DNA of 64,000 nucleotides from assembly GCF_001544575.2 (NCBI RefSeq), contig NZ_FCNY02000005.1, positions 368,333 to 432,332 on the forward strand, given 5' to 3'. The first letter of the stretch is position 1; the number at the start of each line of letters is the position of its first letter. This document shows positions 32,361 to 40,920 of the stretch, piece by piece. A program made the position numbers and the translations under genes. The notes beneath the pieces are model-generated. The model was not told the origin of the DNA. It did no database searches and worked only from the letters and a program-made list of their open reading frames with translations. The stretch is from Caballeronia cordobensis. GTDB taxonomy: Bacteria > Pseudomonadota > Gammaproteobacteria > Burkholderiales > Burkholderiaceae.

Positions 32361-33046
32361 AGATGGATCTGCGCGAGAAGCGACTCGACGGACTGCGCGA
32401 CGACGGTGTGATACACGCCGTACAGCAGCGCCAGCAGGAACAGCGGCAAGACGATCGCGGTCAGCTTGCCGCGCGTGAAGCGCGCCGAAAAACGGGCGCG
32501 CGCGCTTTGGCCGCGCGCCGCGGCTTCATCGCCCGCGGTGTGATAGCCGTCCGGAAACAGGAACGCGCGCGCCGACGCGCCGAGCTGGTCGGCGTCGGGC
32601 AGCAGCATCGCGAGATTGGTGCGGCGGATGTCGGTGAGCGTCTTCTGGTTGCGGTCGTACGCATAGCGCCCGCCGAAACCGAGCGCGAGACACAGATAGA
32701 ACACTTCGCGCACCGCCAGTTGCGAAGGCGTCAGTTGCGCGAGGCGCTCGTAGAACACGACGCCCGCGTTGCTCACGTTCGAATAGCGCCGCTGCAACAG
32801 ATGACGCTGCCATTGCGGCGCGCCGTCCCATTGCGTCGTGAGCAGCAGTTCGTCGGCCCAGGCGTTGAAGGCGAACAGCGCTTCGTCGATATCGGCCTGG
32901 GCGAAACCGGCGTCGTGCGCGCGCAGCCGCGCCGCCGCGATGGCGCTGTCGAGCTGCGCGGTGAGGCTCGCGGCATCGCCCGAAGGCGAGCGCGTGAAGG
33001 CGCGCACGTGCGCGAAAAGAGGAATGAGCGTATCGGCGAGGGTCAT
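32357..33046 (-). CDS. tssL: TssL (DotU-like) membrane complex protein
   Basis: 229 residues. The cytoplasmic helical DotU domain is followed by a single C-terminal membrane anchor (about 194-214, LTAIVLPLFLLALLYGVY). Family marks include FNAWADELLLTTQW, REVFYLCLALGFGGRY and the DIRR segment. It is the short form: no OmpA-type peptidoglycan-binding extension, so wall anchoring would need another protein. Starts two bases after the tssK stop. Confidence 0.94.
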   Translation of the reverse strand: MTLADTLIPLFAHVRAFTRSPSGDAASLTAQLDSAIAAARLRAHDAGFAQADIDEALFAFNAWADELLLTTQWDGAPQWQRHLLQRRYSNVSNAGVVFYERLAQLTPSQLAVREVFYLCLALGFGGRYAYDRNQKTLTDIRRTNLAMLLPDADQLGASARAFLFPDGYHTAGDEAAARGQSARARFSARFTRGKLTAIVLPLFLLALLYGVYHTVVAQSVESLLAQIHL

Positions 33047-33047
33047 G

Positions 33048-34436
33048 CTATCTCCGCAGCACGACGATTTCCGCGCGCAGATCCTGCGGCGCGTCCGGCC
33101 ATTGCAGCGCGATGTTTTCGTCGCGCTCGACGGCGTCCCACAACTCGCTCACCTGCTCGATCCGGAAATAGTTCGACGACGCGCGGCGCGGCATGCCTTG
33201 CGGCGCGTTCGCCATGTGAATCAGTTCGAGGCCGGGCAGCGCATGCGCGACGAGCCGCGTGACATCGGCGGCATTGGCCAGGCGCGCGTCGTGCAGCGCG
33301 CCGTCGACGACCTGCGCGGCCGCCTGCTCCGTGCGCAGCACGAGATAGAAGCGATTGCGCCGGTCGAAGAACGCGCGCGGCAGATCGCCCGCGAACATGC
33401 CGTCGCGATAGTCGAGCACCGCGAGATGCTCCGGCCCGACAGCGATTTCGCCGAGCAGAAAGCCGATCAGCGCCTGCGCGCGCGAGAAGCAGTTGTAGAG
33501 ATCGGTGTGATCGTACGCGGGCAGGCCGGGCGTGCCGTCGGCGGCTTCGCCGAGCATGTCGAAGCGCTCCGAGAACGCGCTCAGTTCGCCGACGAGGCCG
33601 CGCAATGCGCCGTACACCTGCCACGGATGCACGGTCGGCGTCTGCGTCAGATGCACGAGACCGGGTGCGGCGCGCGACAGCGTGCGCATGGCGAGCAGCA
33701 GCATCATGTAGCCGGGATCGAATTCGGCCTTCTGCAGTTCGCGCGGATTCTTGAATTCCTGAAGCTGATGCGCGCGGCCGACGACATCGTCGCGAATCTC
33801 GCGCACGATGCGCAGCAGCGTGTCGGAGCCGCCGAGCGCGTAGCCCGGCGCGATGAAGCGTTCCGACAGCGTCACCGTGTCGCCGATCCGCGTGAGCTGC
33901 GCGACCGGAATCAGATCGTACTGGCCGAGATTGGCGGTCTCGCCTTCGAAGAACACTTTCAGCACATGCAGCAGCGTGTGCACGGGCGCGGCCGGGCCGT
34001 TCGAATGCAGGTCGGGCACGTCGTCGGGGCGTTCGAGCGTCGCGTAGCGGGTCGATGCGGCGGCGGCGTCATCCGCCGATGCGCACAGCGTCACGTTATT
34101 GCCGGCGGCGTCGAACTTGCGCACGCCGAGATAGACGGTGAGCGCGCGGCCGTCGCCGATGGAACTCGCATCGAACGAACGCGGCGCGAGCACGGCGTTG
34201 CCGGGAAATTCCACGTACGTGCGATCCGGAAAGATCAGCTTGGCCGAGCGCACCTCGATGGTCTGGCTGGCGATGGCGCCCGCCGCGATATCGAGCGCGC
34301 CCGCGCCCCAGAAGTGCGGCAGGCCCGACTCCACGACCGGCTTGTTGCGGAACTGCTCGTGCAGCGACGCCAGCTGAAAGTGCTGGGGCTGCATGAACAT
34401 GCCCTGATACCAGTAGATGCCCTTGTTATGGTCCAT
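33048..34436 (-). CDS. tssK: TssK baseplate protein
   Basis: 462 residues. Starts with the family hallmark of WYQGMFMQPQHFQ and runs through LFEGETANLGQYDLIPVAQL-like and ELSAFSERFDMLGE segments to a C-terminal neck/head that contacts the TssM-TssL membrane complex. TssK trimers link the baseplate (TssF, TssG, TssE, VgrG) to the membrane complex. Lies in the tight tssJ-K-L-M run. Confidence 0.95.
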   Translation of the reverse strand: MDHNKGIYWYQGMFMQPQHFQLASLHEQFRNKPVVESGLPHFWGAGALDIAAGAIASQTIEVRSAKLIFPDRTYVEFPGNAVLAPRSFDASSIGDGRALTVYLGVRKFDAAGNNVTLCASADDAAAASTRYATLERPDDVPDLHSNGPAAPVHTLLHVLKVFFEGETANLGQYDLIPVAQLTRIGDTVTLSERFIAPGYALGGSDTLLRIVREIRDDVVGRAHQLQEFKNPRELQKAEFDPGYMMLLLAMRTLSRAAPGLVHLTQTPTVHPWQVYGALRGLVGELSAFSERFDMLGEAADGTPGLPAYDHTDLYNCFSRAQALIGFLLGEIAVGPEHLAVLDYRDGMFAGDLPRAFFDRRNRFYLVLRTEQAAAQVVDGALHDARLANAADVTRLVAHALPGLELIHMANAPQGMPRRASSNYFRIEQVSELWDAVERDENIALQWPDAPQDLRAEIVVLRR

Positions 34437-34454
34437 ACGATGCGAATCGAGTGC

Positions 34455-35207
34455 TTAGTTGGCGAGCTTGCGCAATGGCGTATCTTGGGAACCGGCCGCG
34501 CCCACGACGCCGGTCGTGGCGCCGGCGCCGGCCGCATTGGACGGCGCATCGCCGCTCAGACGGATTTCCTTGCCGCCGCCGTCGAGTTGCTGCGCGCGCG
34601 CGAGCGTCGCGGCATCGGGGCCGCCGGGCTGCACTTCGGCGTTGAGAATGCCTTGCGCGCCGAGATTGAGCCTGACGACGAGCGGCCCGGGCGATTTCGT
34701 GTGCGTGCGGAAGATGAAGCCCGACGTCTTCGTGACGACGGGCACGTCGAACTGGCGCGCCGCGTTGGCGACGCCGAACTGCGCGTAACCCGCGACCATA
34801 GCGATCGAACGCGTGTTCTGCGCGCGATCGAGGATCAGGTACGAATGCTGGCCGGGCGCGACGACATAGCGCGAAAACTGCGCGAAGGTCTGCGGCACCT
34901 TGCCCGTCGCCATCGTTTCGGCGAGCGCGTTCGGGTCGGCGGCGAGATTGCGGAACGCTTGCGCGTCGCCGGTTTCGTAGATGCCGAGCAGCAGCGTGTG
35001 CGACTGGCCGTCGTACTGGTTCAGACCCGCGTCGGCGGTGATTTCGAAGATCACGGCGTCGTTGGCGTAGCTCCAGGTCACATCGGCGAGCGGGTCTTTC
35101 GGCGGCGCGCTGCCGCAGGCCGACAGCGCGAGCGCGCCCACGACGCACGCGAGCGCGCGCCATTGCGCGGCGCGTGCAGGATTTCCGATGCGTTTCGCTA
35201 CAGCCAT
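34455..35207 (-). CDS. tssJ: TssJ outer-membrane lipoprotein
   Basis: About 250 residues when started at the ATG at 35207. The N-terminus then reads as a lipoprotein signal with lipobox LSAC (Cys31). An in-frame ATG at 35282 would put 25 charged residues before the signal and is less likely. The TssJ beta-sandwich follows (VIFEITADAGLNQYDGQSHTLLLGIYE). The protein is longer than common TssJ because of a Gly/Ala-rich C-terminal tail. It anchors the TssM periplasmic end to the outer membrane. Confidence 0.9.
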   Translation of the reverse strand: MAVAKRIGNPARAAQWRALACVVGALALSACGSAPPKDPLADVTWSYANDAVIFEITADAGLNQYDGQSHTLLLGIYETGDAQAFRNLAADPNALAETMATGKVPQTFAQFSRYVVAPGQHSYLILDRAQNTRSIAMVAGYAQFGVANAARQFDVPVVTKTSGFIFRTHTKSPGPLVVRLNLGAQGILNAEVQPGGPDAATLARAQQLDGGGKEIRLSGDAPSNAAGAGATTGVVGAAGSQDTPLRKLAN

Positions 35208-35331
35208 TGCCGGTGCCTCATTCGGTTGCCGTCGAGTCTTTTGCTCCTGTCGCACATTGTCCGGAAATCGCGGCAGGCTCATACGGCGAACAGCGGTGAT
35301 TTCCCGGTCCTATTCGCGGTCTGCGGCCGCG

Positions 35332-36108
35332 TCAGATCAGGGGAAGGATCGTCGCGCTGGCCTCGCTGTCTTCGGTGTACGGCATGAAGAGGATGGATTC
35401 GGGCGCGCCTTTGACGCGCGCATAGTAGGTTTCGTCCGGGCCGAGCCGGTTGCGCACCGCCCACGCCGTGAACTCGCGCTCGCCGACTTGCAGCGTCAGC
35501 CCTTCCTGCGCGTATTCGAGCACGGTTTTTTCCGGCAGCTTGCCGCGCGGGCCGACCGCCTGAAAATCGATCTTCGCGCCGCCGCCGTGCACGCCGAACA
35601 CCACGCCGGTCCATTCGCCCTCGCGCGGTCCGAGCGCGAACCACTGGCCCAGCTGCTCCTCGCCGACCACTTCGAAGCGATGATCCTGCGGCTCGCCCGC
35701 CTTCGCGAGATTCGCGCGCGCGACGATCTTCGCCGGCCACGCCGGATGGTTTTCGACGAGCACGGTCGCATTGCCGAGCAGCGCCGGCATGGCATCGACG
35801 CCCGCCACGCCCGACAGCACGATCGGAAAGCCCAGGCCGCGCGCTTCGCGCAGGCTCGTTGCGAACACCGAGAGCCCGTAGCGCACGGACGGCTTCGCGA
35901 GTGCGGCATCGTCGGCGAGGATGAGCCAGAGATCGGCGCGCGCGGCGTTCAGCGCGTCGAGCCCGGCGCGCCACGCGAGCTTCTCGGGTTCATCGACCCA
36001 GAAATGGCCTTGCGTGGCGAGGCCGTAACGTTTGAGCAGTTGCGACAGCGCGGTGACGCGCGCGGCGTCCTTGTTCTTGTCGAACGCGGTGATCCAGACG
36101 GTTTTCAT
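35332..36108 (-). CDS. Uncharacterised protein of the secretion-system accessory block
   Basis: 258 residues, family not recognised with confidence. The N-terminal 110 residues look like a small alpha/beta domain (VWITAFDKNKDAARV, ARADLWLILADDAALAKPSVRYGLSVFA) somewhat like TIR or flavodoxin-fold domains. The C-terminal half is beta-rich (GEWTGVVFGVHGGGAKIDF, YYARVKGAPESILFMPYTED). No signal peptide or membrane helix. It sits between tssJ and the DUF4150 gene on the same strand, 12 bases from the latter, so it belongs to the effector-delivery block; effector, adaptor or immunity roles are all open. Confidence 0.75.
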   Translation of the reverse strand: MKTVWITAFDKNKDAARVTALSQLLKRYGLATQGHFWVDEPEKLAWRAGLDALNAARADLWLILADDAALAKPSVRYGLSVFATSLREARGLGFPIVLSGVAGVDAMPALLGNATVLVENHPAWPAKIVARANLAKAGEPQDHRFEVVGEEQLGQWFALGPREGEWTGVVFGVHGGGAKIDFQAVGPRGKLPEKTVLEYAQEGLTLQVGEREFTAWAVRNRLGPDETYYARVKGAPESILFMPYTEDSEASATILPLI

Positions 36109-36120
36109 ATCAGCGAATCC

Positions 36121-36516
36121 TTAGCTCATGACCATCACGACAGCCTGGCTCGGCGCCAGCACCGCGCCGACCATGTTGCCTTCGTTCTGCTGGGTCGGAT
36201 CGGAGAGGCGCACGGCGGGCGCGCCTTCGAGCTTCACGGTGAGGCTGCCCATCATGAACTGGACCTTGCCCATCATCTTGCCCGACACCACGCCGCCCGC
36301 GAGCCCGGCCTCGTCGCCCGAAGTCAACGGAATCTCCGACGACTTCGTCAGCGCCGGCATGCCGCCGATCAGCACTTTGATGGTCGCCGGATTGCCCATC
36401 GGCGGCATGCCGATATTCGGATACGGAATCGGAATCGGCGGCGCGGGCGGCGCGGGCGTCTTGCATACGTCGGGCATCGCCATGCACTGGCCGCCCGCTT
36501 TGGTCACTGCGAACAT
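36121..36516 (-). CDS. DUF4150 PAAR-like spike-tip protein
   Basis: 131 residues of PAAR-like (DUF4150) type. Seen: CMAMPDVCKTPAPPAPPIPIPYPNIG, the conserved PxPxPYPN region of the family, repeated GGMPAL/GNPATI turns, and beta-strand repeats to the end. Such proteins cap the VgrG spike and carry effectors, as a fused domain or through partners. Here the cap is alone with no toxin domain fused. AGGAG lies just before the ATG at 36516; the frame is open upstream but overlaps the DUF3540 gene. Confidence 0.88.
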   Translation of the reverse strand: MFAVTKAGGQCMAMPDVCKTPAPPAPPIPIPYPNIGMPPMGNPATIKVLIGGMPALTKSSEIPLTSGDEAGLAGGVVSGKMMGKVQFMMGSLTVKLEGAPAVRLSDPTQQNEGNMVGAVLAPSQAVVMVMS

Positions 36517-36524
36517 GTCGGCTC

Positions 36525-37190
36525 CTATCCGAGATCGATCTTGTCGGCGTCGATCTTCACCTGGCCCTCGGCCAGAATCGTCGCGTGGCGCGCCGAGACG
36601 TGCATGCGTTCTTCCACCTGCATGCGCACGCGGCCGGCGCGCGTTTCGTCGGTATCGTCGATGAAGCGGACGCTGTCGCGCGCGCGCTGGATCAGACGCC
36701 CGACCGTGCTCGTCACCTGCTGCGCGACCGTGCTGATCGTGCCGAAACCGGCATGCAACTGCTGGATCGCCGCTTCGACGCGCTGAAACTTCATCTCGCC
36801 GCGCACGCCGGTCAGCGCGATGTCGGGTGCTTGCATCGTCAGGCTGCGCGACGCCTTCAGATCGACGCTCGCGGCCTCGACGCGCAACGCGCCGTCGTCC
36901 GTATGCAGCGCGACATCGCCGGGCAAGACGAGCGCCGCGCCGGAGCGCTGCGCGCGTGCGAGCACGGCCAGCACGTACGAGATCGCGTTCGGGCCGCCCG
37001 CGGCGATGAGCACGGTATCGCCGCACTCCGGCTCGATCAGGCAGCTTTCCGCGCGCAATGCCCGCAGCGGCGCGCCGCCGGCGGCGTCGAACAGAAACCA
37101 GCGATCGGCGCGGCCGGTCACGGTCGCGTAAGCGAGGTCGATGGCAGGATCGCCGCCGGGCCGGGCGATCGTGACGAGCGTGCGGTTCAT
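36525..37190 (-). CDS. DUF3540 protein
   Basis: About 221 residues, matching what I know as DUF3540, commonly found beside DUF2169 and DUF4150 genes in type VI clusters. The N-terminal half resembles a small beta domain (DRWFLFDAAGGAPLRALRAESCLIEPECGDTVLI). The C-terminal half is a run of short beta repeats (VALHTDDGALRVEAASVDLKAS, MHVSARHATILAEGQVKIDADKI) resembling the VgrG needle. The ATG at 37190 has AGGGAA upstream; an in-frame ATG at 37217 would add nine residues without a ribosome site. Confidence 0.82.
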   Translation of the reverse strand: MNRTLVTIARPGGDPAIDLAYATVTGRADRWFLFDAAGGAPLRALRAESCLIEPECGDTVLIAAGGPNAISYVLAVLARAQRSGAALVLPGDVALHTDDGALRVEAASVDLKASRSLTMQAPDIALTGVRGEMKFQRVEAAIQQLHAGFGTISTVAQQVTSTVGRLIQRARDSVRFIDDTDETRAGRVRMQVEERMHVSARHATILAEGQVKIDADKIDLG

Positions 37191-37218
37191 GGCCGTATTT
37201 CCCTGGATGAGGTTCATG

Positions 37219-38247
37219 TCAGATGCGCGGCTGCCATTGCTCGGCGCGCGCGAGATCGGAATCGGTGCGGCGCGCGCGATCGAACGATGCGCCGCTCATT
37301 TGCGCGCCCGCTTCGACGAGCGCGTGAAGGTTCGCGCCGCTGAAATCGGCGCGCGTGCAATCGGCGGCGGAGAGATCGGCATGCGACAGATCGCAATACG
37401 TGAAGCGCGCGCTTTTCAGCGATGCGCGCGGCCACCTGCACGCGACGAGCACCGACTGGTTCCAGCGCGATTCGTCCGCGCGCGCCGCGTTGAAATTCGC
37501 TTCGCTCGCGTTGACCTTCTCGCAGACCGCGCCGCTCAGGTCGGCGCGCTCGAAGTCCGCGTTCAGCAGCGCCGCGAAGGTGGCGCGCACGCCGCGCAGC
37601 GACGCATCCTGCAAACGCGCGCCGATCAGGCTCGTGCGATCGAGCGCGAGGCCGGACAAGTCGGCCCGGACGAGCGTTGCGCCGTCGAGAATCGTCATCG
37701 TGAGATTGCAGGCGCGCAGGTCCTGGCCGCTCAGATCGCAGCCGCGCAAATACGCCTGCGCGAGCGATGCGCCCGCGAAGCGCGCAGTCTTCAGGTCCGC
37801 GCCGATCGCGGTGAAGCGTTGCAGGTTCGCGCCGCCGAAATCCGTTTCGGCGAAGAGGCAGCCGTGCGCATCGGCGCGCTCCAGGCACGCGTTCGCGAAC
37901 GACGCGCCGCCGAAGTCGCAGCGGTCGAACGCCGCGAATGCGCCATTCGCCTGACGCAGGCTCGCGCCGGTGAAATCGACGTTCGCGAAGCGCGCCGTCC
38001 GCGCGTTCAGGCCGTCGAGTCTGGCGCGTGCAAGCGAGACGTCCTGCAAATCGGCATCGGCGAAATTGGCGCGTTCGAGATTCGCGTCCGCGAGCGCGAC
38101 GTTGCGCAGCTGGCATCCGGACAGATCGATGCCGGCCAGATTCGCGCCGGACAGATCGGCGTTCGCGAGCGCGCGGGTCGCGGCGAGCGTGGCGCGCGCG
38201 TCGTCCGCGTTCATGCGCGCGCGGGTGGCGGAAGTCGTCGTGCTCAT
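37219..38247 (-). CDS. Pentapeptide-repeat protein
   Basis: 342 residues made almost wholly of A(D/N)LxX pentapeptide repeats (ANADLSGANLAGIDLSGCQL and onward), predicted to fold as a right-handed quadrilateral beta-helix. There is no signal peptide. The start at 38247 overlaps the stop of the DUF2169 gene by four bases, so the two are translated together. Pentapeptide proteins in DUF2169 clusters are thought to help load or chaperone cargo on the PAAR-like tip, but the exact role is not established. Confidence 0.88.
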   Translation of the reverse strand: MSTTTSATRARMNADDARATLAATRALANADLSGANLAGIDLSGCQLRNVALADANLERANFADADLQDVSLARARLDGLNARTARFANVDFTGASLRQANGAFAAFDRCDFGGASFANACLERADAHGCLFAETDFGGANLQRFTAIGADLKTARFAGASLAQAYLRGCDLSGQDLRACNLTMTILDGATLVRADLSGLALDRTSLIGARLQDASLRGVRATFAALLNADFERADLSGAVCEKVNASEANFNAARADESRWNQSVLVACRWPRASLKSARFTYCDLSHADLSAADCTRADFSGANLHALVEAGAQMSGASFDRARRTDSDLARAEQWQPRI

Positions 38248-40916
38248 AAGACAGGCGGCCTGAATTGAAGAATCGTGCGATCGATGATCGAGCCTTCGAG
38301 ACTCGCGATAGTCGGCTGCGTGCCGTCGAAGTCCACGCCGTACAGGTTCGCGTGACGCAGCCGCGCGCCCTTCAGGTTCGCCTGACGCAGCGAGCCGGTG
38401 AAGAGATTGACGGCGTCGAGATCCGCGCCGCTCAGGTCGGCCTTGTCGAAGCGCGCGCCCTTCGCCGAGGACGCACCGAAGCGCGCCGCCTGCGCCTGCG
38501 CATGGCTGAGATCCGCATGGTCGAGCAGCGCGCGCTCGAAGGCCGCGCGGCGCAGTTGCACGCCGTCCCACGCGGCGCGCACGAGGCGCGTGCGTGCGAA
38601 ACGCGCGTCGTCGAACGACGTTTTCGCATCGGCGCGGGTGTGGCTCAGGTCGGCATCGGCGAACATGGCTTGCGAGGCGTCGGCGCCGTAGAACTCCGCC
38701 TGCGCGCAGGCGGACGCGGAGAAATCGCTGCCCGCGAGCCGGCTGCCGCTGAAGCTCGCCGCGACGAGGTCTGCGCCGTTGAACTTCGCGCCGCTCAGGT
38801 CGGCGTCGGTGAAACTGGCGCGCGCGGCGCGGCACGAAGATGCGTCGATGCCGGCGAGCTTGCCCTGATCGAAGATCGCGCCGCGCAAATCGGCATCGTT
38901 CAGTCTGGACGCCGACAAGTCCGCGCCCGTGAAGTCGCTATCGGCAAGCTGCGCGCCGCGCAAGTCGGCCTTCGCAAAGAGGCCCGCCGCCGCGCTCGAT
39001 TTCGTGAACTGCGCGCGCTGCAGGTCGGACTCGCTGAAATCGGCCGCGCGCAGCAGCGCTTTCGTGAAGTTCGCGCCGGCGAGACGGCTGCCCGCGAACG
39101 AAGTCTTGTCGAGCACCGCGCCGGTGAAATCCGCGCCCGAGAGATCGAGCTTCGACAGATCGATGCCGATCAGGTCATAGCCCGCGAGACTTTTGCGCGC
39201 CGCATGAAACGCGATGACGTCCTCGCGCGTCAGCGCCACGTGCGCCGGTTCGACGGCCTCGATCTTCGGTGTGGAAAGCGTGGGAATCGCGGGCGCGTCG
39301 AGCTTCGGCGCGGCGGGAACCTTGAGCGCATCGAGCGGCAAAAGCGCGAGCGCGGCGGATTCGCCCGCGGGCAATGCGGGCAACGCGGCGGTGTCCATGC
39401 CCGGCTGCACATAGCGCAGCAGGTCCGCTTCGCTCAGGCCGTGCTGCTGCACGAGCGCGCGCGTCTGCGCGTTCAGGTCGTCGATCATCTTGCCGACTTC
39501 GGCGAAGGTGGGCGCGGGGCCTTCCGCGGGCGTCGTCATGTACTGGGCGACATCCGCGTCGCTCAGTTTGTACCGCGCCGCCAGCGCGCGCGTCTCTTCG
39601 TTCAGTTCCTCGACGATCTTGCCGAGATCGGATAGCTTCGGCGCGGGCTCGGCGGGAAGATCGGCGGCTTTCAGATACGGCGCGATATCGGCGTCGCTGA
39701 GCTGGTACTTCTGCATCAGCGCGCGCGTCTCGGCGTCGAGATCGCCGGCGAGCGCGTTCACTTGCGCGAGATGCGCGTCGATCTGCGCTGCCTGGTTCGC
39801 CGCCGCCGCACCTGCATCGGCAACGACGGGAATCGCGGCAGCCTTGACGGGCGCAACGGGCACGACGGGCGCAACCGAGACACCCTTCGCCTTCACCGCC
39901 GTCGCGATCTCGGCGCGAAACACATCGCGATAATGCTCGAACGCGAGCGGCGCGGCGCTCATCGGCTCCCAGACCGCCTTGACGTGCAGCATGTCGCTCG
40001 CGTCGCTGTCGGCGCTGCGCGCGAGGGCGCGGAACAGCACGATGCCGCATTCCAGCTCGGGAAAGAGCCATACCGTTTCGGCGCGCGTGTCGACTTCGCG
40101 CAGCGTGTCGCCTTCCGGCGTGCGCACGTTGACGAAGCAGCGCGCGCGCAATCCCGGCAACGCGCCCTGCTGCGCGCGCTGACGCGGATGCATGTTGTCG
40201 ATCTCGAAGCGCTCGTCGCCCGAAAAGTAGCCCGGCAGGCGCTGGTCCTGCGCCGCCGTCATGAACCATTCGGGACGCGTGTCGTCCGGCAGATGCGGCC
40301 AGCCGCTTCTGAGCCAGCGATCGTCGCAGGTGCCGAGATAGCGCTGGCGCACAGGCGCGGCGCTGTCGAAGCCCCAGAAGCCCGCGGGCGTCGCGCGATC
40401 GCCGCGGCGCACGATGCGCGCCGTTTCGCTTTCGACGTTCGGCAGCGGAAACACGTCTTTCGCGACTTCGGCGTAGCCCTTGCCGCGCGGATTGTCCGCG
40501 CACGGCTCGCCGCCGAACGCGGTCGCCGGTTCGATCGGCATGCGCGCATACGGTATCGGCGCGGAAATGCGGCCGAGCGGGTCGAACTGGCGGTCGCCCG
40601 TGACGACGAGCGCTTTCGAGAGCGCGCCGATCTTCACGCGCACGCGCTGCTCCGCGATCCGCGCGCCTTCGGGCGCGCACGCCGCACCGTAGACCTTGAA
40701 CTCGCCGGCGGGCTTCGGATAGCCCTCGTCGAGAATCGCGTCCTGACCGAGCGCCTGCATCGCGAGCGGCCACATGGCGTTTTCGGGGATGAGCGCCTCC
40801 GCGCCCGTCTTGCCGAAGCGAAAGCACGCCATCATGCCGATCGCGAGCGAATCGACGCGGGCGAGGCGCAGGCTGCGGTACAGCAGCGCCATGTCGGGCG
40901 GAGTGAGAATTTTCAT
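38244..40916 (-). CDS. DUF2169 accessory protein fused to pentapeptide repeats
   Basis: 890 residues in three parts. The first 330 or so are the DUF2169 domain (PPDMALLYRSLRLARVDSL, PLGRISAPIPYARMPIEPATAFGG, WLRSGWPHLPDDTRPEWFM). The middle (about 375-505) has an Ala/Pro-rich linker and three tandem helical repeats of about 40 residues with the core ETRAL-x6-LSDAD. The last 300 or so are pentapeptide repeats. DUF2169 proteins are known as accessory or adaptor factors for type VI effectors delivered with DUF4150 tips. Lies four bases downstream of vgrG on the same strand. Confidence 0.9.
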   Translation of the reverse strand: MKILTPPDMALLYRSLRLARVDSLAIGMMACFRFGKTGAEALIPENAMWPLAMQALGQDAILDEGYPKPAGEFKVYGAACAPEGARIAEQRVRVKIGALSKALVVTGDRQFDPLGRISAPIPYARMPIEPATAFGGEPCADNPRGKGYAEVAKDVFPLPNVESETARIVRRGDRATPAGFWGFDSAAPVRQRYLGTCDDRWLRSGWPHLPDDTRPEWFMTAAQDQRLPGYFSGDERFEIDNMHPRQRAQQGALPGLRARCFVNVRTPEGDTLREVDTRAETVWLFPELECGIVLFRALARSADSDASDMLHVKAVWEPMSAAPLAFEHYRDVFRAEIATAVKAKGVSVAPVVPVAPVKAAAIPVVADAGAAAANQAAQIDAHLAQVNALAGDLDAETRALMQKYQLSDADIAPYLKAADLPAEPAPKLSDLGKIVEELNEETRALAARYKLSDADVAQYMTTPAEGPAPTFAEVGKMIDDLNAQTRALVQQHGLSEADLLRYVQPGMDTAALPALPAGESAALALLPLDALKVPAAPKLDAPAIPTLSTPKIEAVEPAHVALTREDVIAFHAARKSLAGYDLIGIDLSKLDLSGADFTGAVLDKTSFAGSRLAGANFTKALLRAADFSESDLQRAQFTKSSAAAGLFAKADLRGAQLADSDFTGADLSASRLNDADLRGAIFDQGKLAGIDASSCRAARASFTDADLSGAKFNGADLVAASFSGSRLAGSDFSASACAQAEFYGADASQAMFADADLSHTRADAKTSFDDARFARTRLVRAAWDGVQLRRAAFERALLDHADLSHAQAQAARFGASSAKGARFDKADLSGADLDAVNLFTGSLRQANLKGARLRHANLYGVDFDGTQPTIASLEGSIIDRTILQFRPPVL

Positions 40917-40920
40917 CGCG

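Noticed and set aside
28755..32411. Open frame of 1,218 codons on plus opposite tssM
   Set aside because: tssM has Walker motifs, membrane helices and family length on minus; the plus frame is Arg-rich and featureless.
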